64,000 nt of DNA from Clavelina lepadiformis (Eukaryota; Chordata; Ascidiacea; Aplousobranchia; Clavelinidae), in the NCBI RefSeq assembly GCF_947623445.1, contig NC_135242.1:21452001-21516000 (forward strand). The letters are read 5' to 3'. The notes below the pieces were generated by a model. The model was not told the DNA's origin, searched no databases, and saw only the letters and a list, made by a program, of their open reading frames with translations. Within the stretch, counting starts at the first letter, position 1, and every line of letters begins with the position of its first letter. Shown one piece after another: positions 12,831-24,679 of the stretch. The translations under genes and the position numbers were made by a program.

Positions 12831-13570
12831 TATACAATATATATGTTAATCAGAAGTTTTGTGCTATTTTACCCATTATATACCCATAGTTATGTTGTAT
12901 ATTTGAAACTGATACAAACCTGATTGTTTAATGGCACAAGTTGTGGTTTGTTTTGATTTGTATTTTAGTTCTTTTCTTAAATTTCTCCATGCTCTATACG
13001 GCCAAGCAAAACTTGCCATTCTGTTGTGTGTTAGTAAAAAGTTACGTTTATATTAACTTAAAAGAATTTGAAAACTGTTTCGTTCTATTGCTAAACCGCT
13101 AATCAAGCATATACTTGTAATGTGTTCTTAAAATAGGAATCAGGAGATACTTAATAGTTGTCAATGATGAACTAAACTACCCCGTAAAGCCCAGCATTGT
13201 AGACACAAAGAACAGTTCATGTGTTTGACTTTGGAGAAGTACTAAGCCATGACATTAGGAACTGGCAGTGAATGTGGGCTAAACTTCTAGTTGATACAAC
13301 ACTAAATAAGTAGCATCAAAGAAACAAAGACAGCATTGAAATCAGGTATCAATTTGTTTTCCCTTAAGCATGCTATTAATGCACGTGCACCATCACACCG
13401 TGTGCTGACTGTTTACTAGACAACCGATTTTATATACCGGTATATCATAAACTGTGATATGACCAATAATGACTCATTTTCATTTAGACTGACTTTGTTT
13501 ACTGCATATATACTAGTTTATCAATTAAACGCAACTTAGAATATGCTACAGTGTGCTATTTTTCTATATT

Positions 13571-13593
13571 TACTTATTTTATTTCAGACAAAA
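13571..13593 (+). promoter_or_regulatory. 3' splice acceptor directly upstream of the REEP start codon
   Basis: A pyrimidine-rich tract ends in TTTCAG at 13587 and the ATG follows after only six bases. Either a 5' UTR intron ends here or, as is common in tunicates, this is the acceptor for a trans-spliced leader. The sequence alone cannot tell which. Confidence 0.45.
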
Positions 13594-16500
13594 ATGGGAG
13601 GTGCGGTAGTATCAAGATTTGCAATGTAAGTTGCTATCACGAACAAATGTTTTTGACATATCTTATTGCTGATGAAATATCTTCAGATATCATATATGCT
13701 ATTGGTAAAACAGTTACTCTTTATTACCAAGGCGAAGCGAAGGTTAGTAAAGATTTAGATTTATAAAATATTTTTAATATTCTAGCGTTGCCAGTGGCCT
13801 TTTGTATCCAGCATATTCATCCTACAAAGCAGTCAAAGGAGCAAATGCCAGACAATATGTAAGCATGTGTAAGCACCTTTTGAGGTTATCGCTATCTCAA
13901 TTTGTGGTGAATTAACACACAAATTTCTTAGGTTCGTTGGATAATGTACTGGGTTGTCTTTGCTTTATTCACTGCTGTTGAAACATTTACCGATGTCTTT
14001 TTGTCTTGGTAAGTAGGAGTTGGGTTTGCGATTTTTAGTTACAAGTAGTTGTTAGCTTCCACCTACATTAACTAAAATGCTTCATACTTTGATCTTTGGT
14101 GTGTGGAAGCTAGTTTATTGCGCTGGTCCTTGTTTAAAATATATTCTCAGAAAACTGACTTTTCATGAAGTCACCAAATACAAAGTTTAAATATCACTTA
14201 CTGTTTACATACAAATGATACAATCAATGTGTATGCTATACAGCGTTTTAAACAGGCTACCAGTACCATTCGTGTCACCTTACTTACGCGTTTGGTGTAC
14301 TGTATTGTATATCGATCAAAGAAAAGTACTTAATCAATCAATCAATCAATCAATCAATATACATTGGATGTTATTGTGCATTAATGCATGTTATCGTACC
14401 TGTGCCACAACTCATTACATAATAATGATTCAGAAATCAAAGGACCAATGATACCCATTTTATGTTTATGAGCAATGCGAATATTAATACAGTACAGCAC
14501 CATACTTATTTTATAGAAAATATAATACGTAATTAATGGCGTGGGCATATAAAATTACAGGTTAATGACATATATAAGTCTCCAGGGAGTATTGCTGATT
14601 TAACAAACCTACCATAGTGACTAGACGTTGGTAAGCACTCAGCAGACTTTTTAAAACTTATTGGAAAACACACTAAAGCCCAGCAATAGGTTTTTTTTAT
14701 ACAATATTGATTATTTGCATATATAGTGGTACTTGGTAGTGAAATATTCATATCCAAGCTGTTAAGTGGTGTAGATTGGCCTCAAAGTCATTGTTCTAAC
14801 AGTATTGTTATACTGGAAATTCTCATTGACAGATTTCTGCTGTGCTTAGTTACCACACTGAGTTTTTTATTTGCTTTCTCTATGCGTTCTCTTTTATGTG
14901 ATTATCACTGATATTTTTGTTCAAACAAAACGTTTATATTAATTAAATATTGTCCTTACATTACTGGCACTAATTAATTATTATTAACTTTTAAGATTGC
15001 TCGAAATACTTTTTTAACATTCTGCACAAACATGTACTTTTACTATGATACAATACATGGTTTATATGAATTGTTTTGTTTGTGCTATATTCAGCGTGCA
15101 TAGCTGTAAATTACTTTGAATTTAATTCTACAGGATGCCGTTTTATTATGAACTAAAGATCATAATAGTATTTTGGTTGGTCCTGCCATATACTAAAGGA
15201 TCAAGTTATCTTTATAGAAAATTTATTCACCCGAATTTATCAAAACGAGAGCAGGTACATTATTTGTGAGCATTTCATTTTGAAAATGTTTTAGTGTTAT
15301 CTTGTTAACGTTTTTCTGCTTGTTTAGGAAATAGACTTATTCCTGGAGAATGCAAAAGAACGAGGTTACCAGACGATGGTCACTGTTGGTTCCCGTGGAA
15401 TTAATTTGGCTGCGAATGCCGTCGTGTCCGCTGCTGTGAAGGGTCAAGCAGTTGTAACTGACAGATTAAAAAGTTACAGTGTTATGGATTTATCAAATTT
15501 ACCCGATAACACAGCCATTCACAGCCAAGGGCCAGGTACCGTATAAATAGCACAAGCATAATTCCACTTTTTAATGGCGCTTGTATTGACTAATGTTTTG
15601 CAAAGCCTACATGTGCATAGATTGTGCTGCCAAGGAAATGATTGATCCTTCAGATATGACATGTTTTAATTATGGTAGGCAGCCTTATCGATGTTGTTGC
15701 GTTTTGAAATCAAAGCTTTTGCATTGCAGCTGCTATCGCCAACCCAGCTGTTGTAAGAGAACGCCACCTCAGGTCGTCAAATCCAATGGTGAGCCTGGAT
15801 AACCGAACAGAACCAACAGATGGTCCTTCACATCTAACTATGCAATATAAAGCATTTTCAATGATGAACTTAACCCAGGACTTCGCTCAAGATGATATAG
15901 GTACCATTATATTGTGGAATCCACTGACTATTAGCGCTCAAATCTGTGTAACATACTTTTCACACAATAATGAAATCGTGTATGTATATTCTGCTTATAA
16001 TAGAAATGGATTTCAGAAATATTCATCGTAATCATGAACATGTACCATTTTGTTTTCCTACTGATTTGCAAAACTTTCTCACAACTTTTACGATCGAAGT
16101 GCATTTAAAATCTGATTCATGCATCTAGTTGAAACATTATATACAATTAATATTTTATCAAGAATTTGCTTTTATATCCAAGGTAACGATAGTAGCAGCG
16201 GAGAAGATTATTTTTCCACAGAACCGCCAACTTATACCATCGATGATATGCAGATTACAAGACGAAGTAACTTTGCTGAAGGTATGTGACCTGTGTAACT
16301 TGATATTTAAAGGTGGCTTCTTTACAATGAATCAAATAATAATTGGAGCAGCGCTTGTAATTATCATCGCTATGCTGTTGTTAGTTGTCTGTTCAGTCAT
16401 CATAGACATACTGGTGGGAACTACTGTGTTTGTTCAATTTTCACAGGGCTTGTTAATTTGAAGCTTGGTTATCACCTTTTTCCTTTCTGCTTTCCGCAAT

Positions 16501-18298
16501 TTTTAATTTTCTTTTGATTTTTGTTATTCAAATTTTATTTGCTTGTAACTGGACAACAGAAGCAGTTCCGCAACCAGATGATTTTACAACCCGATTTTAT
16601 ACAATGCCAAAGCCAAAGAAAGGCAAGAAAGCCAAAACAAAACAGGTTTGGAAAATCAGATGCAAACAATAGCATATAAATTAGGATGTTTCATTTTTTC
16701 ACCATTTTGGAATTTAAAAAAGCTTGGGGTCTCCCTAGGCGGTATTTTGGGCACAATGAAAGAATCTCAACTTTTTTTTTATTTATGACGTCATTTTGAG
16801 GTTGCACCCCCTTGTTGAAGTTTCAGTGGAGGTGCATTGTTCTAATTTGGCGATATCTTGGTAACCGATTGAGCTAGGGCCATTATCAAGGTGTCAAAAG
16901 ATGCAGAATGGCTGGTTTCCTATAACCACTCAATACATTTTAATTGCATTTTCGCTCTAGAAAAAAAGTTATTTGTGAAAAACCTAAGTTTTGACATATT
17001 TTGTATGTTGGGAACTACATTGTGATTTGCATACAAAATATGTCAAAACTTAGGTTTTTCTCAAATAACTTTTTTTCTAGAGCGAAAATGCAACTAAAAT
17101 GTATTGAGTGGTTATAGGAAACCAGCCATTCTGCATCTTTTGACACGTTAATAATGGCCCTAGCTCAATCGGTTACCAAGATATCGCCAAATAAGAACAA
17201 TGCACCTCCACTGAAACTTCAACAAGGGGGTGCAACCTCAAAATGACGTCATAAATAAAAAAGAAGTTTAGATTCTTTCATTGTGCCCAAAATACCGCCT
17301 AGGGAGACCCCAAGCTTTTTTAAATTCCAAAATGGTGAAAAAATGAAACATCCTAATATAAATATATAAAGAAATCGTGCAATTGAAGTAATTTCTTTCA
17401 ATTAAGTTATATTATATTCATCTGTAATATAGAAATTTACATGATCTGTATAAAATGATTGTCAAATGAAACATCTGAATTTGCAACCATAACTGCTATT
17501 GAGTTCAGCAACAGTCATTAAGCATGAAATTATATACATGATGCAAACCAAGTCATATATGTAGGAAGTTGTCAGTGTTCCTTACTATGCATGTGGCAAA
17601 TATAGACAAAATTTGGCTCTGTTGATATATATCTGTATAATAAACTTGCTTCTAAAATCCTGTCATTGGCAATAATACTTGTTTAACAATGCAAGATGTG
17701 CACAAGTCTGTTCTCAATATGGAATGATAGGACCATTGTGTGAGGCATAAATATATATCTTTTATGTTGTTATTTGCTGCCAGAACTTAGCTGATTGTTG
17801 CACAAAATCATATTTTGCAGGATACAAAAATGTGCTCGGCTAGAAATAACTTTGTCCAATACAGCACATTGCACTAGTATGTTAAGTGATGTGTTTTGTT
17901 AAGAAATTGAGAATAAAAATGTGGCAACAGTAATTTAATATCCATTTAACCTCCAAGCTTTGAGATTTGTTCCTAAACCTTATGTTGGGCTTAAGTTTGC
18001 CCTTTCTTCTCCTGGCTGGTCTAATCCTGCTTTTAACAAATCATTTTTAACCACTGTTTTGTGCTTCATTTCATGCCATTCACGGTGTTAGACTATAGAC
18101 AGCATGATCTGTTTTATCATTTATTTGTTTTGTGTCTATCACTTTATGATTTTGCTGTATTGCCGCGTGAGCTAAATTTTCTCAATTTATCTGCAGCTTC
18201 CACCTTTACCAAAAGAAAACGTGAACCCAAACGTCCGGAGATCGAAACGAAAATCAAAACCTAACAACCATTCAAATTACCAGGACTTAGCTGAATAG
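13594..18298 (+). CDS. REEP: Receptor expression-enhancing protein, REEP1-4 subfamily
   Basis: Nine exons: 13594-13625, 13786-13858, 13932-14008, 15134-15254, 15328-15535, 15730-15900, 16183-16281, 16560-16645 and 18197-18298. They sum to 969 nt, giving 322 aa. Residues 1-105 form the TB2/DP1/HVA22 domain: the first hairpin is followed by [51 protein letters not shown] and YRKFIHP. The next block, [18 protein letters not shown] with INLAANAV, is the conserved cytosolic segment of REEP1-4. The tail is acidic, then lysine-rich ([11 protein letters not shown] and RRSKRKSK), consistent with the microtubule-binding tails of this subfamily. REEP1-4 shape tubular endoplasmic reticulum and link it to microtubules. 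Which vertebrate paralogue is closest cannot be said. Intron 8 carries a 676-bp foldback element. No clear AATAAA was seen just downstream. Confidence 0.9.
14332..14359. repeat. (AATC)n microsatellite in REEP intron 3
   Basis: Seven consecutive AATC units, the last imperfect, inside the 1.1-kb third intron. Confidence 0.8.
16681..17356. mobile_element. 676-bp near-perfect foldback (hairpin) element in REEP intron 8
   Basis: The left half, starting TTAGGATGTTTCATT at 16681, is repeated in reverse complement by the right half, ending AATGAAACATCCTAA at 17356. Each arm is about 325 bp, and the unpaired centre is only about 22 bp (17008-17029). By eye the arms differ at only a few positions. Both ends are flanked by TATAAA (16675-16680 and 17357-17362), a likely 6-bp target-site duplication. 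There is no reading frame, so this is a non-autonomous foldback/MITE; the superfamily is not clear from the short termini. It sits in the sense strand of the REEP pre-mRNA. Confidence 0.85.
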
Positions 18299-20186
18299 AG
18301 TTTAGTGCGCTTTTCAAAATATCTCCAGAGAAGCTTTTGCAACCATTTATATTCCCATTCAGATTTTGTTTTCTAATATATATACATAGGGTATTTTTCA
18401 ACATATTGTCGTTTCACTTTATAGACAATGTTGACTTGTAATGCTTTTATTACTGGTTTGGGATATTGCTTGTGGTAGTAGATACTTTATGTCTGCACTT
18501 ATTACCAGACATACTCCAGTGGATCAGCGTTAAAGAAGATATAGCATGCCCTCTGGTGTTTTTGCTTAATTTTTATTTTTATGACCTTGTTTATTGTTAA
18601 TCTTATCCATTTAAAATGATGCGTGGAGAGAAATTGCCAAATATTTGTTTTCAGCATCCGTCTGGTAATAATTGTGGAAACTTTGCATCTGCTTCTTATT
18701 ACCATAATTCGTGCTTGTATGTGATAGTGTTGAGGATTCACTTGAATAGCGAGGCTCCGTTTTCGTTTCAATTTTTTTTCTGCCAACTCAACATGACATT
18801 TAGTTAATTATCAATCTTTTCAATCTGAGCCCTTGTTACGTAGCAACATACAGCACTGTCACCTTTTTATGGCAGTTTAAATGGTTGCGAAGGTTTTAAA
18901 ACTGCCGTAAATGTTATGATGAGACTGAGAAGTTTTCTAAACTGGTATTTGCTCTCATAAATTGTTGTCTTGATGGAGTGTTGATGTTTTAAAGACGCAA
19001 CTGCCTTGTGTTAAGCAAGTGAATATCCGTTTGAATTGCTGAAGGTGCTTTTGTTAAAATGGTTGACTTAAGTTGATCTCTTTCTATGGGTGATTGCTGT
19101 AGTCCAAAAGATAGATAAAAGCATCTTTATATATTTATTACCAAAACCCGGCACAGTTTCAAATTGATGAAATATTCATGAAGTTAATTCTTTCTTTTAA
19201 CAGCAGCCATTGTCCTAAATTTGGTCGAGTGTTAATATCACTTATGTTAAGATGAAGTCATATTGTTTTTTTATGAGTTGAATATTGTTGCAATTTTCTG
19301 CTTATCGATGTATTGCACGTAACGCCTGCATACGCTTTTTTGTCCATATATCAAAACATGCCTAAGACTAGGCAATGAGTCGTGTTACATTTTGTGACGT
19401 CAATTTGTAGAGCAATCTGTTTACAGTATCGCCGAAGCAAAGATCCTGTATGTCTTTCTTGTTAAAATCCTTTTGTCGGTTTGGATGTCTGTTTTTCAAT
19501 ATTCATTCCTCTTATTACGTAACGCTTCTGTATTGGCCTATACAGTACAGTTTGAAACCTTATTTCTCATGTTGCTTGTCTTTTTATATTATGTATTGAC
19601 GTCACAATGCAACCTGTAATTATGCTTCGATCGTCCAATTTATAGACATGTGCTACTCATCATTGTGACGTCACTGTGTGTCATTATTACGTTTGCACAT
19701 AACGCAATGCTTTGTATGAATAGTTTATTAAATTGCTTCGGGGTTGCAAATGTTAATTTTTTGATTCGTTTCACGTTTCTTTGCAGCCTTTCACAAAAAA
19801 CGACAACGCAGGATTGGGACAAAATCAGTCATGTAACATTGTTTTATTGCTCTCTTATCCAACAACATAAATAGATTATATAAATAACGTGAATACACAG
19901 CAAACTTGTGCTTGCAAGAACATTTCTTAAAGGATTATATCAAAAAGTGTTAAAATTAGATAAGTTCCAAACCGGAAATCGGTCGTCGTGCTTCACCAGA
20001 ATGTTTGGCGGTTCATTGAATTCGTGCTTGCGCAGTATGTTTACTACGTGATCTATGTCCACGGTGTTATATGTGCAATACCAGGACGTCGGCACGCAGA
20101 ACATGACACACAAAACAATGGCACTCCTCTTTGGATCAAGTCCACTAAGAAATTTCTGTTTTTTTTTCATGCACGACTTTCCAAAA
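18299..20186. other. Intergenic between convergent genes
   Basis: It holds the 3' UTR of REEP and of the 1010-aa gene. TTTATT at 19843-19848 (AATAAA on the minus strand) is a likely poly(A) signal for the latter. No further gene is supported; the short ORFs here lack splice context or similarity. Confidence 0.45.
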
Positions 20187-23100
20187 TTAAATATCTGTTT
20201 CTGGAAACACATCTTCCTTTTTTCCTTCATTCAACCACGGAACGGGAGGTAAGTCGTCGTCACTGGAGGACTTTCCGGAGCTCGAGTCCGGTTTTGGGGA
20301 AATAGCTTGGGTTACGCTAGTGGGCGCTACAGCGTCCGTTAGCGTGACGTTGGGTTTGTTTTGCCTTTGTTCCTGAAAGCAACAAGCATTTTTATATCAA
20401 GTCAAGCGGTCAAATTAAAAAGATGAACTTTAACGCCGGTAAACAGTTTCATAGTCAAGCAACATAGAGTTGTAAAGCATTTGGAAAGAAAAATATTCAA
20501 CCCAACTTCAGCGGCCAAGTGATGCAGAAAGTGACGAATGACCAAAGCGTAAAACGTACATTTCGACTTCGTAATTTTTCTGCCGAGCTTATCATGGTCT
20601 CCTTATTTTGACGCGAAACCTTCTGAGGACTTGTTTTGCAGTCAATTTTGAGCCGAGTTTGATTTCTCAGTGAAGCTCTTCTGTTCGGTAAGGGTGGCGT
20701 GTCCTCATCATTATCTTTATCCGTATCCGCCCTTGTGAGGTTGCTGAGTTGTACTTGAATTTTTGCCTGCCACGAAATGTAAAGAAAAATTGAATTGAAG
20801 TTGGACATTAAATTCCAGTTCAAAATATACCTTTGGTTCAACGTGAACCTACCTTCGCCCTACACATCGCTCTTCTCGGGTGCAAACCCCACTCCAAGAC
20901 CGGTGTGTCATTCTCGATATTTTGCTTGGAGATTTTGCTCATGAGGTTTTTTTTCCGGCTTAGGTTTGTTGCCATGATGTCACAATACAAGATGCTCTTC
21001 CTTTCCTGTTCTCTTTCGTGGTCTCGTGCAGACTTTTCTTCGTTCGTTGCGTCAGAATCGCTGTCAGATAACGTCATGCTTTCACCAAGTTTACCCTGGC
21101 TATCATTCAGTTTTCCAAAAGTTGGGCCAGTTTTAACGTTCTTTCCAATACGGAAGTCATGATGTAAATGGTTAGCGTCCGAAGTAGTTTGATGACAGGA
21201 ATCTGTATCGGTCGCTGACGTAATACCAGAGGATTCTGGTTTTATGTTCTTCCTGCTTAAAGGCTCCGATTTTTGCACTGGAGAACTGTCACCTTTGGGT
21301 GTCACCAACGAGCAAACTTGGCTTATAAGAATCGAAGCGATCCTTCCGGGTTCACCGGACTTTCGGTCCGCGTTTTCACTTCCGGACAGGCTTTCCGTCT
21401 CCACGATAACCTTACGATTGGCATGTTTTACAACTTCTAAATGGTGTTGATCTTCACTTGAATCGGACGCTTTATCCACGGAAGAGATTGTTTCATCCAA
21501 TTTCTTTTCCAGAGAATCGTTGCAGTAGTTGGAAGATGTTTCGCTTCCTTCAACGACGACAACCTCCCCGATGTCCTCCGGCTCACAAATGATGAGATCA
21601 GGAAGAGTTGAAATAAATGAAAGGTTTTGGTTTCGGCAACAATTCAATCCATCATCTGAAAGAGACGACAAAAGCAACAATCATTAACCAGTAACCTTTC
21701 AACCAAACTATAAGCAAGCTGGAAAATTATGATCTAGTAATCCACAAATCCACAATAATTCATCAAAAATTAAACAAAATTATACATCTACCAGATTTAA
21801 AGATGTCTGATGTTGACTTAGAGGATTTATTGCACTCTTCAGCTTTGGTTTCTGCATTTGGTTGATCTGCCTTAGCGCTAGATATCAAGTGAAGGTAGTA
21901 ACATCAACAGGAATTTTGGCTTTGCTCAATTAAGCAAAGTGAATCTATTTCCAACGTCAACTTATTTACCATTCCGTCTCTATTGCGTGATCCTTAACGC
22001 CCTTCTCTGAATCGTTACCGGGTTGATGATGAGCCACGTTAAGAAAACGCGAAATCATGTACAGTGGGTCGGATTTGTTAACAGAAATCTACAAAGGAAA
22101 TTTTGAAATTAACTAAGGAAACTTCAATGAGATCAATTGCTTTCACAGTAACCTTGTTTCTCAGATAATCATCTTTTTCATTATCAATCTTTCCGAAGTG
22201 GTGCTCTTTGCTTTCATTAGCGTTAGTGCCTATTCGAGATTCCGGAACTTCATCACAGCACATGTCTTGACGGTTTCTATTATATCATGGAAATGTTGAC
22301 TAGGTTGATTTTAAATGCGAGTAAGTTAGTAAAACGATTTTCTCGGCTAATTGTTAGAATATAAAAACCTGTATTCAATCATTTTCTCCGAGAAGTGAAA
22401 TGCGCTCGTTTTCAGAGTCATTTCTGTCCACAAACGTCTTGCCCGGCGGATAAGTTGCAAAGCTCGCCGATTAAACGAGCATTTTTTTCGGCCAAGCCCC
22501 GATGTTTTACACGAGCTTGGGCTAGTAGCATCTTGATCGTATATTTCATCTATCTTATGCATAGCAAGGTACGAAGCTTGGCGAGCGGCAAGACGGCGGG
22601 ATCTATAGAATAGAACCGCAAAAATTTCTTAAATTTTCTGGATAACATTGCGCACCAGTTATCTTTAAATTTTATTTACCGGCACTGACGTCGACCTCGA
22701 AATCGCTTTAGTCCAGCCGTCCACCAGGGTAAGTTCTTTCTCTATTTGCAACAAAATACTTTTCGTTTTACTCTTGATGAAACTTGCGTTCAACGCAAGT
22801 TTTTAGGAAACTGACTTTTCTGTTTTCCTTCATCCGATACGGCGATCGCCATTCTGGTGATTCCGAGCTTGTGTCACAACCGGATGACGTAGCGGGTTTC
22901 CAGTCGCTATCGTCACTGGAAATATTTGCTGTGGAAGCGTCTTACATCCAAAATATAAGTAGCACGTTAAAATCTCATCACAGAACACTTGAGGCAGCGT
23001 TACACACAAAGTGCTCACCAACCTCTTCGTGGTTGCAGCTCAGGGACATCCCCAGAACATATTGCCGCTGGACTTTTGACCTGTTGAGCTTTCTTAAAAG

Positions 23101-24679
23101 TTTTTTCTAGTGATTTCAGCTGATGTGAAAACTCCAAGCGTAAGCTTGAAATGAAATATGCAAGAAAAACTCCCAACAACTGCTACGACTCGATTTTCAA
23201 CACGTTAATTTAGATTCAGATACTACTTTAGTCAGTTTATTTAACAAAAGAAACAAAATTTACGTCCAAACGGGTCCGGTAAACACTTTCTACCTGAACA
23301 AGCAACTATCTCCGTCTGGTCTCATGAGCCCAAGCGTCCTCTGGCGGATTTCAGAAAAATCGCTTTCAGAATCCACTCCTTGCTTACTTTCTTCACTTGT
23401 CAAACTAGAATCAAGTTTTGTTGCATCCTTAGGTTGAAGTTTTGGTAAAGGAGATATTTTTCGTGTCTCATGAAACAAAAATAAACCGAATATAAATGAG
23501 AAAACACATCGTTTAACAGCCTCTAATAAAACAGGCAATGAACGAGCGATTCTTGTAAGTACAAAATGAGTCTTTTTTACCGAGCTTTCATGAACCGAAC
23601 TACCAGAAGTGCTGGCCCAGTCGGCAGTCCTAAATTTCGGAGATTTTTGCCTCAACCTTTTCGGCATTACCTGTCGTGAATAAATAGCCTACGTTGATCA
23701 CCAACGCATTGTTAACTGTAGTCTAAAAGCATTCACGTCTCCCAAAATTGCTTAGTTTTTCAAGTTTATTTGTGTTAACTGCGTCAGGAAAACGGGTTAG
23801 CATGCAGCATTGAAGCCTAAAATCCATTGTTGCTTTACCTTTTTGTCATTTGTAATGGTCCTTGTTCTTTTCTTGCGCTCGCTTACAGGAGAATGTTTTG
23901 GGCCATTCAGATGCCGGTTATCAGTGATGTTTTCATGGTCTCCTTTTTTATTGGGTATATTTTGTTTATCGGTAAACTTTAACAGCTTTTCAACATCTTC
24001 GTAAAGGGCCGCCTCCTTTTCACTGCGGGTTGGCGGGGTTGCCTGAGTTTTCAGTTTCTCATTAACAATCACTGATATTAGTTTCCCGATTAACACCCGT
24101 TGTCTTTGGATGGTCTCTTGCATACTTTCGATCAAAGTTGGCGCGGGCTTGGGTGATGTTGATGGTATTCTGTAGTGATATAGCAGTTAGTATCAGTAAG
24201 TGTGGTGCTTTTGTATCCACAAACGTTTTACGTTTTATTTGATCAGTAATTCATATTTCACACTTGCAGTTTTTGATCAGGCTAAATTACCTTGGAACAA
24301 CAACGGTTCGTAATGTCGGCGATGAGCAAGATTTCACTAATGTGTTTGTTAGTTGATGAGGACTTCGAATTACAGGCGTGAAGGAAACGTTTTCTCCGGT
24401 ACTTGGCGTCGTGCAAGGAATCAGGGAAATAGGCTGATAACAGGGCTGCCTCGTTTGCGCTGCAGGTTGCGGACGAATCGGTGTGAAGTATGTGTTTGCG
24501 TATGCAGTGTGAGTTGATGACAGAACAGTTTTGTGATTCAATGTCCCAGCTTGATGGGATGGTCTTTGGATTGGTGCAGGATTTATAATAGCAGAATTAA
24601 ACTCTGTGGAAGTGTAGACAGGCAAAGCTGGACCGCGAGATACAAGCGGTCTAATTGGGTTTTGAGTCATTTTTACCAT
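20187..24679 (-). CDS. Unrecognised 1010-aa protein, Ser-rich with a short coiled coil
   Basis: I assembled 14 exons on the minus strand, in transcript order: 24679-24291, 24169-23839, 23670-23581, 23466-23294, 23092-23019, 22928-22772, 22739-22680, 22602-22369, 22276-22153, 22088-21970, 21877-21792, 21655-20853, 20766-20560 and 20372-20187. All phases agree and the sum is 3033 nt. The protein starts with a Pro/Thr/Ser-rich segment (1-140), then a short helical segment around ESMQETIQRQRVLIGKLIS (about 143-165). Basic and Ser-rich stretches follow, with a conserved-looking SSDDSDWKP patch and an Arg-rich helix near RRALQLIRRARRLWTEM. The 270-aa acidic/Ser exon 12 ends near TPVLEWGLHPRRAM, and the C-terminus is DLPPVPWLNEG-like. 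There is no signal peptide or membrane span. It looks like a largely disordered scaffold or nuclear/centrosomal protein, but I do not recognise the family and assign no function. Exon 7 (60 nt) is the weakest and was chosen by phase. Confidence 0.7.

Larger units (their letters stand above)
7847..13587. other. Intergenic, no gene seen
   Basis: The 5.7 kb between the divergent CCDC191-like and REEP genes holds only short ORFs without splice partners or recognisable motifs. A small inverted repeat lies at 9742-9825, a short imperfect repeat of a GTAGGCCA-type unit near 10625-10665, and a TA/GATA-rich microsatellite at 12797-12830. The promoters of both flanking genes should lie here but I cannot point to them. 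Confidence 0.5.

Noticed and set aside
12468-12837. Overlapping short frames on both strands
   Set aside because: No motif, splice context or poly(A) signal supports either; part runs into a microsatellite.
16000-16130. Frame extending the REEP exon at 15730 past 15900
   Set aside because: A good donor at 15900 and the in-phase exon at 16183 explain the gene better.
20833-21162. Plus-strand frame of 109 codons opposite exon 12 of the 1010-aa gene
   Set aside because: The minus-strand exon is supported by phase and splice sites; the plus frame is its shadow.
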